Origin: Lutjanus erythropterus
Lineage: Eukaryota > Chordata > Actinopteri > Lutjaniformes > Lutjanidae
NCBI GenBank assembly: GCA_020091685.1
Contig: CM034601.1
Location: 6,160,429-6,224,428, forward strand
Reading direction: 5' to 3'
Length of the DNA: 64,000 nucleotides
A program made the translations under genes and the position numbers. This document shows positions 1-12,125 of this stretch, piece by piece. Positions within the stretch are counted from its first letter, which is position 1. Each line of letters starts with the position of its first letter. The notes under the pieces are model-generated. The model had not been told where the DNA came from. It searched no databases and saw only the letters and a program-made list of their open reading frames with translations.

Positions 1-873
1 GATTAGCCTCTGCTGTTTCCCCTGACCATGATAATGAAAACTGTAACACTGAGCGAGCAAGCAGCACTGAATATAAGACGAGAAAGCACTGTAAGACTTA
101 CTGACCCAAATTTGTCCCCTTATGAACCAGTATTGTGCCCAGTAAATAACATTTATGTACTTTTGTTGTGGCTAATTCCAGTCTTTTCTACCCCCATATC
201 ACCTCTTCTGCTTACATATGTCATTTTCTTTGATCAAAGAAAAAAAACATGCAGCAGTGATGTTCAACACTACGTCTACAGAACATACAGGGAGCACTTT
301 TACTGCATGTTAACAACACAACCACTCTCCAGGGCTCAGTATATTTCCCAGTACACCACAGTATCTCAGTTTCGAATGTTATGTGGGTTTAGATGTATTC
401 AAGATATAATTTTTACATGGAACAAACTTAATTATTCATCTCTCTGCCCACATGAGGCTAACAGTCTCTCTTCATACAGAATTTCTGTACTGACTGAGTG
501 ACTTCAAAATTCAGGATGAAGAAAGAGAGAATCTCTACAGCTGGTATCTCCAAAACTCGCCGACTCACACCAAAACTATCTAGATGGATTAAGAGGTTAG
601 AGGGAAAATGTGGATTTTCTCCCTTTCAGTTTGTGAAAACCAGGATAAGGTCTTATCCGGCAAAAAAAAGTAATGATAGCACAAAATCAAAAAGGCAGTA
701 TGCTTAGTTTTGGCACTCCTGTTGTTTTTCTTACTGCTATCTAGGACAATCACGTTCTGAGTTAAAGAACTACAGTTCCCGTAATGCTTTGGGTGATGCA
801 TGGTTTAGTCAATAATCACATTACTGAAGAAAACTTTCTAACATTTGTTTTCTTTTTTTTTTATTTGACAAGA
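1..873. other. Unassigned non-coding DNA
   Basis: AT-rich sequence. The largest open frame in the window (28-501, plus strand, 157 codons) lies here, but it has no recognisable domain and its composition is like the non-coding surroundings, so I do not call it a gene. I see no internal repeat, splice-bounded exon or promoter signal that I could defend. Confidence 0.5.
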
Positions 874-1204
874 TTAAAGTTACTAAAAGGCACTTTCATA
901 TCTTGTTGATTTTAGAAGCCCCTATGGACAAAAGCGGTAGTGTTTCCTCCACCATACCCACAAAATAAAAATAAAATTATATTAGTAAAAAAATCTCCTC
1001 CTGCTTCACTGTAACTTTGCCTGGGAAAATACACAGGTACATTTCATCTGATTTACAGGAGAATCTGGTGGCAGGTATTAAAACAACTATATTGAAAAAG
1101 CCTCCTTGTGGATGGTCTCATTTGCTTATATAAGTCATATGGAGACATCAGTATTTAACCACTGATGAGTTGTAACCAGTTAAAAACTCCTTGTAGCAGC
1201 TTTA
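874..1204. mobile_element. Small MITE, TAAAGCTACTACAAGG family (copy 1)
   Basis: The left end reads TTAAAGTTACTAAAAGGCAC and the right end, read on the other strand, TAAAGCTGCTACAAGGAG followed by TTTTTAACTGG. The terminal inverted repeat is therefore imperfect but clear over about 16 bases. The right end matches the ends at 25823 and 20064. The element is about 330 bp with no coding capacity, so it is non-autonomous. I infer a DNA transposon origin from the terminal inverted repeats; the superfamily cannot be set from sequence alone. Confidence 0.6.
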
Positions 1205-1948
1205 TAGGGAGTATCAATTTTCTGTTATTGCTATGATTGTGCTACTGAGACTAGAGGTCTAATCCAGGCACAAAAACCTGCAGCAGTGTTTTTCTCTTGT
1301 GTTTTAACTTGGGTGAGGTACGAAGCATCATTAATTTTTGAAGACTGACCAAAATGTGACACTGCATATCAAAAACTGTCAAGTTTTGAAAAACGACATT
1401 GAATACCAATACACATTATTCAGATATTTCCGGAAGCCAAACAAATCTAACATAAAACAAGCTTGATTTAGGCACAGGAGACAAAAATGAAGTCATAGCC
1501 TCTATCTGAACCTCAGTATGGGACAATGGATCAAGACATTTCAAACCAAGATGACAGCACTGTGCCAAATACCAATATATCATCATACAAGCCAGGGATA
1601 AAAAAAAAAAAATGTCAAGGCTGGTGTTCACAGAGATGTGTCCAGGTTGCCACAGTGTATTAAGGCAGGATTTTAAGTTTTTTTTTCTTTGATTTTGAAG
1701 CACATTTATGGGCATTTATGGAGGTTATTGATTGATCTAATTATTTACTCAATTTAAATGATTAATTGTCTGGTCTATAAAACATTAGAAAGCGATGAAA
1801 AACGGCCATCACGACTTCCTACAGCACAAGGTGATGTCCTCACTTGTCTTGTTTATTCCAACCACAATCCAAAAATATTCAGTTTACTATAATTTAAGAC
1901 AGATGTGGACAAAAGACACTGAGTGAATAAGATTAGAAACATAAAAGA
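1205..1948. other. Unassigned non-coding DNA
   Basis: AT-rich sequence with short A and T runs. A minus-strand open frame (1416-1715, 99 codons) has no recognisable features. Nothing here is repeated elsewhere in the window that I could see, except AAATATTCAGTTT near 1874, which recurs near 2606 in the local duplication. Confidence 0.4.
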
Positions 1949-2500
1949 TAAAGTTCATTATCATCACCAAGAAAAACAGCACTGACCCCTTATGTATTTT
2001 GCCAAGGCCTGATTTAAGACCAAGAAAAGCAGGAAATAGTCACATTTGAAAACTTGGAACCATCAAATGTCTGGCATTTATGTTTGAAATGTACTTTAAC
2101 TGTTTAAAGGAGAAATCTGTAATATATTTACTGGAATAAATCATCAACCACGATATGTCATCAGAGATTAAAGAAACATGCAGAATATGCAGGATAATTG
2201 GAAATATAAGCAGCTGATTAACTTACAGTGTAGGACTCGCAATTGCTACATATTGCTCCTTTAATATGAAAAGTATATAAAAAGTATATAAAGTTCATTA
2301 TCATTACGGCGCTGACCCCTTTCAGAATAAAGGTCTGATAACAGTTTAACAGTAGGTTAACTGTCCTTGTTAGATTTGAATTGCAAGGTTTCCAAATGCT
2401 TGAAAAGGCTTTGTGGGCCACATGAAAACTTCCAGTGGGCTGCACCAAGATCTGATTCAAGAACAAGAAAAGCAGGATCAGAAGTTTGGCATCTTGGCTT
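1949..2500. repeat. Diverged local direct duplication
   Basis: AAAGTTCATTATCAT near 1950 recurs near 2288. Each copy continues through a GCACTGACCCCTT or GCGCTGACCCCTT block. A block with AAGAAAAGCAGGA, preceded by GATTTAAGACC or GATTCAAGAAC, appears near 2010 and 2450. The two copies are about 340 to 440 bases apart with different indels, and a small MITE (2104-2264) sits between them. I infer an old tandem duplication that has diverged. Confidence 0.5.
2104..2264. mobile_element. 161 bp MITE, TTAAAGGAG family (short copy)
   Basis: It starts TTAAAGGAGAAATCTG and ends ATTGCTCCTTTAA, so it has short terminal inverted repeats and TTAA at both edges. The first 25 bases match the start of the 615 bp copy at 17883 nearly base for base. 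The interior is far shorter, so this is an internally deleted derivative. TTAA at both borders suggests a transposase with TTAA target choice (piggyBac or Kolobok type), which is inference. Confidence 0.65.
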
Positions 2501-2509
2501 GAAAACCAC

Positions 2510-3797
2510 TTAAAAGATTTAGATTTAATTGTTTAACAAAGAGCTTTCGTTCAATCAACTATTCAATTCAATGACCAATTGTTGCAGCTCCAGAGTTTGA
2601 CATAAATATTCAGTTTGGACTGAGTTCTGAATTTGAGAGGAAAGCATTGAAATTTTTGATGCAAATTGCGTCAGTCAGATTCAAAGGGTCAAATGTGCAA
2701 AAACAAAACCAGAATATTCCTAAAAATCAAGATCATAACCGGGATGGCGGTGTGTGTTTAAATGCATTCAGTATCATGAGTCAGTAAGATTTAAACTCAC
2801 ATGGTAGAATTAAGAAACTGTCTACAGAATTATGCTCGAGGCCCAGTGACTGGATGATGGAGACAGCTGTTGCTGCTACATGGTAATTACATAACCATAT
2901 ACTCTGTTTCCATTCGTATAAGTGGAATGTGAATGAGCCTATATTTCCTCATTCAGGACTATTTTTTCCTGGTACTAAACTTTGCACCTCTGTTTAATCA
3001 TAGAAATCCACCTTTAAAGCCATCTGCAATTGACTCAACAATTACAGTCCTCCACCTTTAACAGTTAAATAGCTGTTGGATTTTCTCAGGAGAGAAGAAA
3101 TACCAATTTGCCCCTGTCTTTCAGAACTTTATCTCCATATTGATTCTTCTGCGGGACAGAAAACTATTCTCTGTGACGAGTAGAGGGAGGCAGTATAAAG
3201 CCGTCAGTTGTCTGACATTAACGCTACCGTGAGGAAACGTATTGATGGTGCTCGAGGTGGGACAGGTACAGACGGTACAGCTGGAGGTGTCTGCTCCAGT
3301 CTGTCCTCACGTCAGCATGACAGAGGCCCTCGCTGCCCCAGTGTCTACGCCGAGCAGATGGGAACAAAAGAGGTAGCTGTTTGTTAGAATTACAGAGGAG
3401 CTCTCATTGATAATCTCCCAGGATGAAGAAGTCGGAGGCAGGGCTGGAGGAAGACGGGCGCATCAATAATTTATGAATATGGCATCAAACGGGCACAGAA
3501 GTGGATTCATGTTTTGGAGTGTCTGTGAGCATGTGCAGGCGGGGTTCAGCTGCGACTTTAGATCTGAAGCCGTCATCAAAATTCTAAATTTAATCAGAGA
3601 GAGAATATATTTTTAAAGGGCATAACGATGCTCCAGTTGCATTCTCATAGATGAGCCGATGAGGTACGTCACAATCGGTTGGCATCATGCTTCTGCTTCA
3701 GCTGCTCTGATCCCTTAAATAAAGAAGTCTGTCGCTCATTTATGGAGCACAAGCAGAAATATCAGGCCTGATAATAGTGTCAGGTCTGATTCAAGTT
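2510..3797. other. Unassigned DNA with a GC-richer patch near 3.15-3.5 kb
   Basis: Mostly AT-rich sequence. Around 3170-3470 the base composition becomes balanced and includes several CpG dinucleotides, but no frame stays open with convincing splice sites. It could be conserved non-coding DNA; only an alignment would tell. No repeat family recognised. Confidence 0.35.
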
Positions 3798-4907
3798 TAG
3801 GGCTCGGGTGATTCAATGACGTAATCGACTTAATCAATTTCAGAAATACATCGATTTAAATAAAACGCGACTGCTTGTTGCAATGAACTGCTGCGCCCGG
3901 TCAAAGCAGGGATCCACCCCAAAGAATAAACTGCAGCTGACTAACCTCGCTGCAATTATCTGAAGTGTGGGATTATTTTAGACAGAGATGCAATTGTATG
4001 TTTTTTATAACCTCTGCAAATTGTTAATGACTTATCACAACGGGACTTGAAGTGAAAGCACCTGAGCACTTTGTCAAGCAGCAGCGAGGCTGCACCTTCA
4101 GCACCCAAATGCAATATACGAGAGCTATCAATGTGTAGGTGATTCTGTTAATGTTAGTCCTAGGGTTGGGGAGTTTCTACCTAACTGGCATATGACAATG
4201 TCCACGGTGAAACATCACGATGGATGATGATGTTGTTGGTAACACATTAATAGTGGCCTGCAGAAAAGAAGCAACGCTGCCATCAACGTAACAAATTGTT
4301 TTGGGTTCATCTAACTGGGCAGGTTTAACAAGAAAATAATATCAGACATGGAAACGCAGTGCAATGACCAGCAGCAACAGATTCTTTTTATTTTCCCTCC
4401 CATATGTCAAAAACAGAACTTCACCAGCAACTCTTGCCTTAAGACAACTCTGGGGGGGGACACTAAATCAAATACAGATGGTTTTTAAGTCAAGATTTTA
4501 CAACGGTAAAGGACTCAGTGTTCAGTGTCTGTCAGCCATAACAATGTGGATGATGGTATCGTCCATCTGCCCAACACTAAATACTCCCTTAAAATTGATT
4601 TTCTGAATGCATCATAATTTTTTTAAGGCACCTTAAAAACTGATTCAACATCTGGCCCTCCTGATGGCTTTTCCACATCATGTGACAGACTGCGAGCTCT
4701 GAGTTGTCTGAATTCAACATGAATACCTCAAAAGGCAAAATAGTTGTTTTTTAATATTTATTTGGAGTAAAATAATTGTTATATTAATTGAGTAATTAAA
4801 AAATAATCTTTAGAATAATCAAGGAATTAGTTAATAGATTAATCAGCTAACTGAAAAAAGTATAATTAGATTAATCAATCAAAAAATAATCATCAGGTGC
4901 GGCCCTA
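3798..4907 (+). mobile_element. Decayed hAT-type transposon with BED-finger relic
   Basis: The left end TAGGGCTCGGGTGATTC and the right end on the other strand TAGGGCCGCACCTGATG form a degenerate inverted repeat. Inside, at about 3962-3979, the plus strand encodes EVWDYF. After frame breaks, 4013-4047 encodes CKL followed by TYHNGT, and then a serine-rich stretch. This order is that of the BED zinc finger at the N-terminus of hAT transposases and ZBED proteins. Stops and frameshifts separate the pieces and no catalytic domain is readable. A clean 8 bp target duplication was not found. The element is dead; the hAT assignment is moderate. Confidence 0.55.
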
Positions 4908-6300
4908 GTTGAGTGAGTTTTGTGTGCAGTACAGCAGATGATAATCACCCTGAGATTATGCTAAAATGACTTGTCAGACAGTGAACTAAAGCAGTGTCAA
5001 ACACAGCCCTGAACCAAATAAATACTCAACACAGGACACTTATTCTCTCAAACTGGGTGCAAACGGGAGTACAGACTCTTGGGTATAAGGCCAATTAATT
5101 TTTGCGACTGGAGCCACAAGCGTAATCCTGACGCAGCGCAGCACAATATGGAAAAGTGGCTGGAGCAAGATGAATTCACTCTTAGTAGGAGGAATACATT
5201 ATCAGCAGGTGGACTTGGGGCGAGTTTCAATATGGCCAATCACATCAGCTCCTCTCATCCTCTCTAAAAGCAGCAGACAGTTGCCAAATAGGCCGGGAAA
5301 AGACCTCGGGCCACTTCTCTGAAAGAAAACTGGTTGTCAAGGATTGAGTGCAATTATACAGCATCCTGAATATAATTATGTGGAACTCCAAATTACAGCA
5401 CAGAAAATATATTATCAAGGGCAAATGATGTCCTTTTTCAAGTTGTGCAACTATGTCTGTCCTCATCCGAATAATAATAGAATTTATTGTAAGTTAAAAT
5501 GCTTGAAATGACCTATGCTTTCCTGGAAAACAACCTATTGCATTTGTGAAAATAATGACCGAACTCTCTCATTAGAATAACAATGATGGTGGGCTTCACT
5601 TACAGTAGATGAGCTGTTATCACGTCACTTAAGTCTAGAACTTTGGTCACATGATAATAGCTTGTCAAATATGGGAGGGATCTTCCCCTTTTATGAGGAT
5701 GACTGTGACATGTAGATTAAAGCTCTGGAATAAACTACTGTGAAAAAAAATGGACTTCATGTTAAGATTCCTGCCAAACTACAGCATCATCTCCAACGTC
5801 ACACTGTCATGGTGATTCACAATCTGAACACAAGACTGATGCAGTAACCAGCAGCAAAATAAAATATGTTTCCATTATTTCTGTCTGTTGCCTATGACTT
5901 CTGTTTGTTAAGATGATTTAAACAGTTGCACTAATTAACATCATATTAGAGTTCATTTTGAAATGCAGAATAATATTATTGCTTATCATAAGGTCTATTA
6001 AAAGGAACATGATGTGCTAGCTCCCCAAAGAAATGCATTTTAACAATTAAGTATTTAATATAATATATGTAGTGAAGACTTTGCAGGAATTTAATTTGAA
6101 TTAAATTAATTGAAATAACATAAATGATTCGAGTGAATAATTTTAAAGTGAGAAACAAGCTGTCTTCACTTAGAGGTTATTTTTAGAGGAGCACAGAGGT
6201 CTGATACAGAGCTGAATATTATGATGCCGCAGTGAAGTTGACCTTTGATTGCTATATAATGTCATCTCTTCATACTTATGTCCTGTTAGACATTTGCGTG
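4908..6300. other. Unassigned non-coding DNA
   Basis: No transposon ends or splice-bounded coding stretches were found. A balanced-composition patch at about 5080-5280, with a 62-codon plus-strand frame and an opposing minus-strand frame, has no recognisable domain. It could be conserved non-coding sequence. The rest is AT-rich. Confidence 0.35.
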
Positions 6301-6359
6301 AAATTTTATCATAATTAGCACAAGAATTCTTGGATTATGGTTTTATGAAGTCAAAGTGA

Positions 6360-6720
6360 CACAAAGTCGTTGCAGGAATGTAGTTACAACGTAAGTTTTG
6401 CGACATGAGACATTGTCACAACCTGCCAACACATTTTAAACATCACTCCTATGTTGGTCCAACGTTTCCACCACTTTTTGAAGATGTTGTGACATTTTAG
6501 CAACATCATACATACAAGTACAGGAAACGTTTTATTGAACAGACGGTGCAAAAATACCAGTGAATACCTGTTATGTTATAGCTGGTCAACAGTGTAGCAG
6601 CACAATGAAACAAATGGTAACATTGCAACTGAAATGCTTCAGTAGTGTCACAACTGATTCGTCACAATTGCAACGCTGCAAGGACATACTCTGTTTGTAG
6701 GGATCACGTTCACAAAAACA
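6360..6720. repeat. Possible dispersed repeat rich in GTTGCAAC/GTGACAAC motifs
   Basis: Short blocks such as GTTGCAGGAATG, GTCACAAC, TGTGACATTTTAGCAAC and ATTGCAACGCTGCAAG recur in both orientations over about 350 bases. The style fits a degenerate dispersed repeat seen in fish genomes, but I have only one copy in this window and the memory match is weak. Confidence 0.3.
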
Positions 6721-8990
6721 GAGCAGATGTGAGGTTACAGTGTTGTAATTAGCCTTTGACCACTCAGATCGATTAAATCAAATCATCCTTGAGTGCAAGT
6801 GGACATTTATACCAAGTATGAAGAAATTCCTTAAGGCATTCTTGAAATATTGCAGTCATGAGACTGGGATGTACAGAGGGACCAACTGAAAGGATAATGC
6901 CTCCAGGCTGGCCTTGCTCATGTGTCTGCTGCAAAGGCATAAAAAGTTACCAAATCTTTAATGAACCGGATGACACATTCTGCATTAAATTGCATTGCAG
7001 CACCTGATCTGCATGATGAATACCTCAGCTACACATAGTCGCCCATTTTGATGAGAGCAGGTTTGTCTGATGCCACAAAACTGGCTGACTTTGCAACCAC
7101 ATCAAAACATAGCCCAAAGCAGTGAAACTGTCATAGCGTGTGTGCATGTTTTCCAACTCGTTGAACGGAACATCTGAGAAACTTTTAGTTTATGCATTTT
7201 GTCAACATGCTACCATTGCATTGAGCCAGCTCTGGCCACTTAAGCTAAAGACTTGCTCATTTGGTCTGGCCGTGTATGTTCAGTTTCTCTCTGAAGAGAA
7301 ACTGCCATTTTTTAAAGACTCCAATACTTTCCAAAGTGCCAACTGCCTCCACCATTTAGGCCAGTGCTCTTCTGTGGAGCAGAGGAGGACATCCAAGGAC
7401 CAGATCAAAACCTCGCCTGCAAAGATCTGCCACTCCATCTGTCAGAGAGGAAGACGTGGTCACAGATTATTCTGGCTGGCAGCGTGTCTGTCAAGATGCC
7501 GTCCAACACTTGAGGAAAGGCGGAGAGGCAGAAGGAGGAAGTGAGCTCTGGCTGCTCTTACACCAACAAATCAGTTGATTTTACTCAATTTTAAAATCTC
7601 TGCAGACTTATTTTGATAGCGCTGTGTTCTTTTTTTTTTAATCATCTGTAAGTTTAAAGTCCGTCAAAATCATCCTTCTCTTGTTAATTAATGTGAACTT
7701 ATATCTTGATTCACTTCATCAACAAGTCCATTTCGCAGCCTTCTTTCTATCAATAGCGTCCCTTAACTAAGGGGAGGGGGAGGAGGACGGCTTGGAGATG
7801 CTTCATGCCGGTCAAAAACTGATATAAGGTTTTGAGAATACGTACAATCTGCTATTAGGGTTAGACAATTGGATGAATATAGTTTATTTTCCATCAGTGG
7901 TTGTTTTTTGGGGGCCGATATTTGTTCTCATCCAGCAGCACAGTACACGCCCACTCAGCCAGAGCCAAGTGCACTGAGCTGGGTGACAAGTGAGAGAGAA
8001 GCAGCCGGTAGAGTTAAGAGAATTAAGATTTATTTCAACCAAACCAGAATTGGTGATTGTTGGAACAGCTGAAAAACTAACATTGAGTGCTTTATACAAG
8101 GAGTTAATGACCCAATTAAGCTCGTCTCAAATTCAGAAGCTGTGTGGTTGTATTTTTCTGTTTAATAAGGAAAACAGATGTGAGAATATTTATTTGCTTG
8201 ATACTTGAGAGTTTAGTTTGTTTGTTGGACTTAGTGACAGCGTACGTCACGTAATGAACGCTGCTTACACACATCTCCCACTCAGGAGGAGGGGATGAGG
8301 CAAATATATCGCCAGTCGCCAGTGGCTGGTTAACATATCGCTCAGCCTCATCCGCTACATGAATTTAAATCCATATAACCTGTTTAAGCCTGTGAATAGT
8401 TGCAAGTCCTGGAGTAATGCTGAGTAATACTGTGAACACAATTTATTAATGCATTCAGTGTGAATGGATTGTGGTTGAGGTGTGGTATTAACAGAAAAGC
8501 ACACTATAGCAGAAATGTGACAAAATTTTTCATTCAAAATGCATTTGTGCACCATGTATCTTGTTGTATTTATTGCCTGATTTGCATGAATATATTAACA
8601 CAGATTCTCACTGGTGCAGTCCTTTTGGGGAGTGACACAGGTGGAACAAAATGGCATCCCACTGCTCGCACTGATCATTCACGTGGCTGTGTCTCATTAA
8701 AATTACTGACAGATGCAAATATCCATCCATCTCTCCCCGTTTCCCACCACCTCACTCTCATGCACGCTGCGTGTTTGTTATAATGCCAACACACTGAGAT
8801 TCCTGTTAATTAACTGTAGGAGTGTTGCCACTTCTCGCTGATTTTTACATGTTTCCAAACAGCTTGCTGGTGTGAGCACTGCCGTAAGAGCTGATTATGA
8901 AAAATGCTCTCGCCTGTTTGTCTGCCTACTATAACTGCACCAATGAAAATATCCATTAGTCCTCAGACACACCACTCTGCATTTATTGAT
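6721..8990. other. Unassigned non-coding DNA
   Basis: The plus-strand open frame 7140-7544 (134 codons) ends in an arginine-rich tail and resembles no family I know. Other frames are shorter and overlap on both strands at 7.87-8.2 kb. A GGAGGAGGGGATGAG block near 8285 resembles the interior of the TTAAAGGAG MITE family (compare 18352), so a transposon fragment may lie at about 8270-8350. Nothing else can be supported. Confidence 0.35.
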
Positions 8991-9330
8991 ATTCTGGGTT
9001 TAAAGAATATATGAATTTAAAGGCTAAGTGGAATTAATGTTAATACTTGTCAAGGCATCAGTGATTCAAGCATTACTGACTCTAATTTTCCTTCTAGCTG
9101 CTGCCATTTCAGTGCTGTCACTGTGGAATTGCAAATTATTGAGGTGTTCATATTGAAGTCTACATTAATCACAACCAGAATCAAATTTCATTTAAATTGC
9201 AGAAATGTGGTCTTTACGCAGATTAATACCATTCAAAATGGTGTCAGAATTTGGCACACGCTGCATCATGAAAGGCACATTTTAATCAACAGTTTGGCAG
9301 CTTGCACTCGGGCTTAAAATTATTTGACCA
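8990..9330. other. Possible conserved non-coding element
   Basis: Single-copy sequence rich in homeodomain-type cores (ATTAAT, TTAAT, TAATTT) and without transposon ends, microsatellites or long open frames. Such stretches in gene deserts and long introns of vertebrates are often enhancers. This is inference from style only. Confidence 0.25.
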
Positions 9331-9732
9331 AAAGGGTAACTGCTTCTGTCTTAAATAGAGAATAAAGCCCATTAAGTTTAATTGAGATATTTTAAGCCAT
9401 ACGCACATCGTGCTGGATTGTTTAATTTTGAAATGGACGCTGAGGCACAGAGATAAGTAAAAAATCTTCCTGTAAAACCGCGAACTGCTGAAGGGCGTGC
9501 AGGCAGTACTTTAAAATTAAATACATTATAACCACAAAAGGGGATTAAGATGTTGAAGGGTCACTCTGCTGATTTTATATTGTACAGAAAGTTCAGTTAA
9601 GTCATCGTGGCTGGTACTACTCAGTCTGTGGAAACACAAGGACTCAACGTCCACATTGTGAGTTTTCCATGGAAACTTTGACAACTCTATCAGCTGATGA
9701 AGGCAGTGAGATGAGATGACTGGATTTTGAGG

Positions 9733-9840
9733 TAAAGGACCAGTGTGTAGGATTTAGTGGCATCTAGCAGTGAGCTCACAGATTGCACACATCTTGCCTC
9801 ACCCTTACATTCATATATAATTCACATCACATTACACACA
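9733..9840 (-). mobile_element. End fragment of TTAAAGGTCCAGTGTGTA MITE
   Basis: The block beginning TAAAGGACCAGTGTGTAGGA and continuing through GTGGCATCTAGCAGTGAG matches the right terminus, read in reverse, of the complete copy at 37804-38487. The opposite terminus was not found within about 1 kb, so this copy is truncated or its far end has decayed. Confidence 0.6.
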
Positions 9841-12010
9841 TTGTTTATGTTGTAAAATGCTCGTTGTTCGTTTAGATAAAGGCACAAAATTACTTGAAAA
9901 AGTTTAGAAAATGATTGTGGTCGCGGTTAAAATAAGTATGTTATGTACGGAGGCAATGCATGGGAAGTCCCATATATAACAAAACTTAAGTAACTTAAAA
10001 CTTTAAATAACTTCACATTGACTTTCCGTTTAACTATTTTATGAAAATTTCAACCAATTCAGTGAATATTTTAAAAATGTAAACATTCTTTTGCGTCACA
10101 TTTTCTGTATTAAGCTGACATATGACTGCAGACTGTGTTAATTACTTTTAATATAAAGTGACAAGAAAATAGCAACCGAATTTTCAGTTTCAGCAACCAT
10201 GAGCTCATGCCTGGTTGACAGCCTGCCGCTAAATTAGTGTCAAGTCCTGTCTCATGAGACTACAAATTCTTAAAAGAAAATGTCTTAAAAAAATTGCACG
10301 TGTGGGCATTTATGAGGCAGGGAGGGTGTTATGGGAAATGTAGGATTTAGTATTTTTGGAGTGTGACCACTAGTTACTAAGGACTAAAGGTCAGGATGTC
10401 TCAGCCTCTGCTGCTTCAATCTGTCTGTCACAACTAAAACTTTATGGAGGTAACTGCAGTGCTACTTTAACATATAACCAAAAACAATCAAAGCAAATCG
10501 AGAGGACTCTATACTATGTTAGGACTCCACTGAACAAGAACTTTAATCTCCTTATGCGGTGAGTACTCTGCTCTCAGGGCGCAATTTGTTACACAACATG
10601 AAATGTGTTAACTTTTTTTTTTTTTCAGCCTGCTTCACTACCTGCTAATTTTCAACTTGACATTAGCTTAGCTGTCCAACGTGTATTATTATTTTTCGAG
10701 GGCTGTTAGTGGCTCTCATGCTTCAAGCTCTTCAAAACAAATGTGATGCCAGCGAGGGGGACAAGAGATAATATCCTAATTTTAAGAAAAGCAAAATCCT
10801 ACCTGCGTGTAATTTTCCACACACCACTGGATGTTTTACAGCTGGTATAAGACTATGTGCTTCAGAAAAACTGTTTTTTACTCGATTTTAGAGGGCAAAC
10901 GACCTCTACTGATGTGCTAATTGCTTTTCCCTACATAGAGTTTTGTTTTGTTTTCCAGAATCAAGCTGATTTTCAAAGAGGTTTTCTTTTCAAACCGGTT
11001 GATATACCACATTGCTGTTCATCCACCTTTTCAGTCCATCATAAGTAAAATCTACCGTGAAGAGCGATGTTATTACCTACATATGAATTAATTTGTTTAC
11101 ATTTTCTGTATATAAACTCAGTAAACAACAGTAATGTGGATATAGGTCCTGGTGACGGTGCGGGAACCACATTATCCACAGTCACAGTAAAGAATGCCCT
11201 GCTGGATATTAATGCTAAAATATGAAAATTGAGTGTACTGCCCTCTGGACAACCAATATGCACCTAAAAAATTGAAACATGACTGTGTTTGGCTTTCACA
11301 CTTAAAAGGCTTTGCATACATATGCAACTCTCTTTGTAACTACCTTGCGGCATTCCACCACTTCAATTTAGGATTCTGGAGAGCTCAGCTGAAGAAAGAC
11401 AACACTTAGGAGGGGCGCTGGAAATATACTTCTATATTAATGAAAACGTCTTACACCATTTCTTAGCTTTATCTCATCGATCAAATTAGGCAGCAGGATT
11501 ACCCCAAAAGAGACACAGAGGGAAGGATTAAGACGACCAGAGCTTTACTATGTCAATGTTTCTCTCTCTCTCTTTTTTTTTAAATAAAAGAAAATATTGT
11601 TTTTGAATCATTTTTGAAGCTGTTTATAGAGAGCTTTGAATTGTCAATAACAGACTTTGGTCTCAAATGGGCCCGGGACAATTTTCTTTCCACTACAGTG
11701 CTCTTACTATAAAAGTATAATACCTTATGGCAATCTACACTATAACTGTGCTATGGATTGTGAATATGATTATAGTTGTGATTCAGGTGATAAAACAGCG
11801 CCATAGTGCCACAATAGTCACCCCTTTTATACAACGCCCACCTGCGCAAGGAACGTTATGTTTGTTGTAAATACATATTGTTAGCATTATGAGTGTTTCA
11901 AACCTTCCCGTTAATGAAATAATAATTGACTGTTATCAGTCAACCAAGATTCTCATGATAAATATGCACTGTTCCCATTGTATGAACTTAATTAAAGAAC
12001 ATAAAGGAAC
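9841..12010. other. Unassigned non-coding DNA
   Basis: AT-rich with a T run at about 10612-10626 and a CT/T run near 11560-11581. Frames at 10857-11048 (plus) and 11039-11263 (minus) are short and featureless. No splice-bounded exon, RNA gene or intact transposon was found. Confidence 0.4.
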
Positions 12011-12125
12011 AATACGTAAGCCACTGATTGTATATTAATAGGTCAAAATCCCGTTTAGCACGTTATTTCCCTCTGGCCCCTCCTCCCCAGACTCGAGGAA
12101 GATCAGGTGGGCCACAGAAACACTC
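12011..12125 (-). mobile_element. End fragment of TTAAAGGAGCAAT MITE
   Basis: TAAAGGAACAATACGTAAG matches the inverted right end of the 615 bp copy at 17883-18497 (there, TTCGTATTGCTCCTTCAA). About 70 bases further in, CCTCCTCCCCAGAC is the reverse complement of that copy's GTCTGGGGAGGAGG. So this is the same family in the opposite orientation, cut off on its right side. Confidence 0.55.

Noticed and set aside
28-501. Longest open frame of the window (157 codons, plus strand)
   Set aside because: No domain, no signal peptide, no splice context and codon use like the AT-rich surroundings. A frame this long can occur by chance in 64 kb read in six frames.
7140-7544. 134-codon plus-strand frame ending in an arginine-rich tail
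   Set aside because: No recognisable family. The basic tail results from a GGAGGAAG-type purine run near its end.
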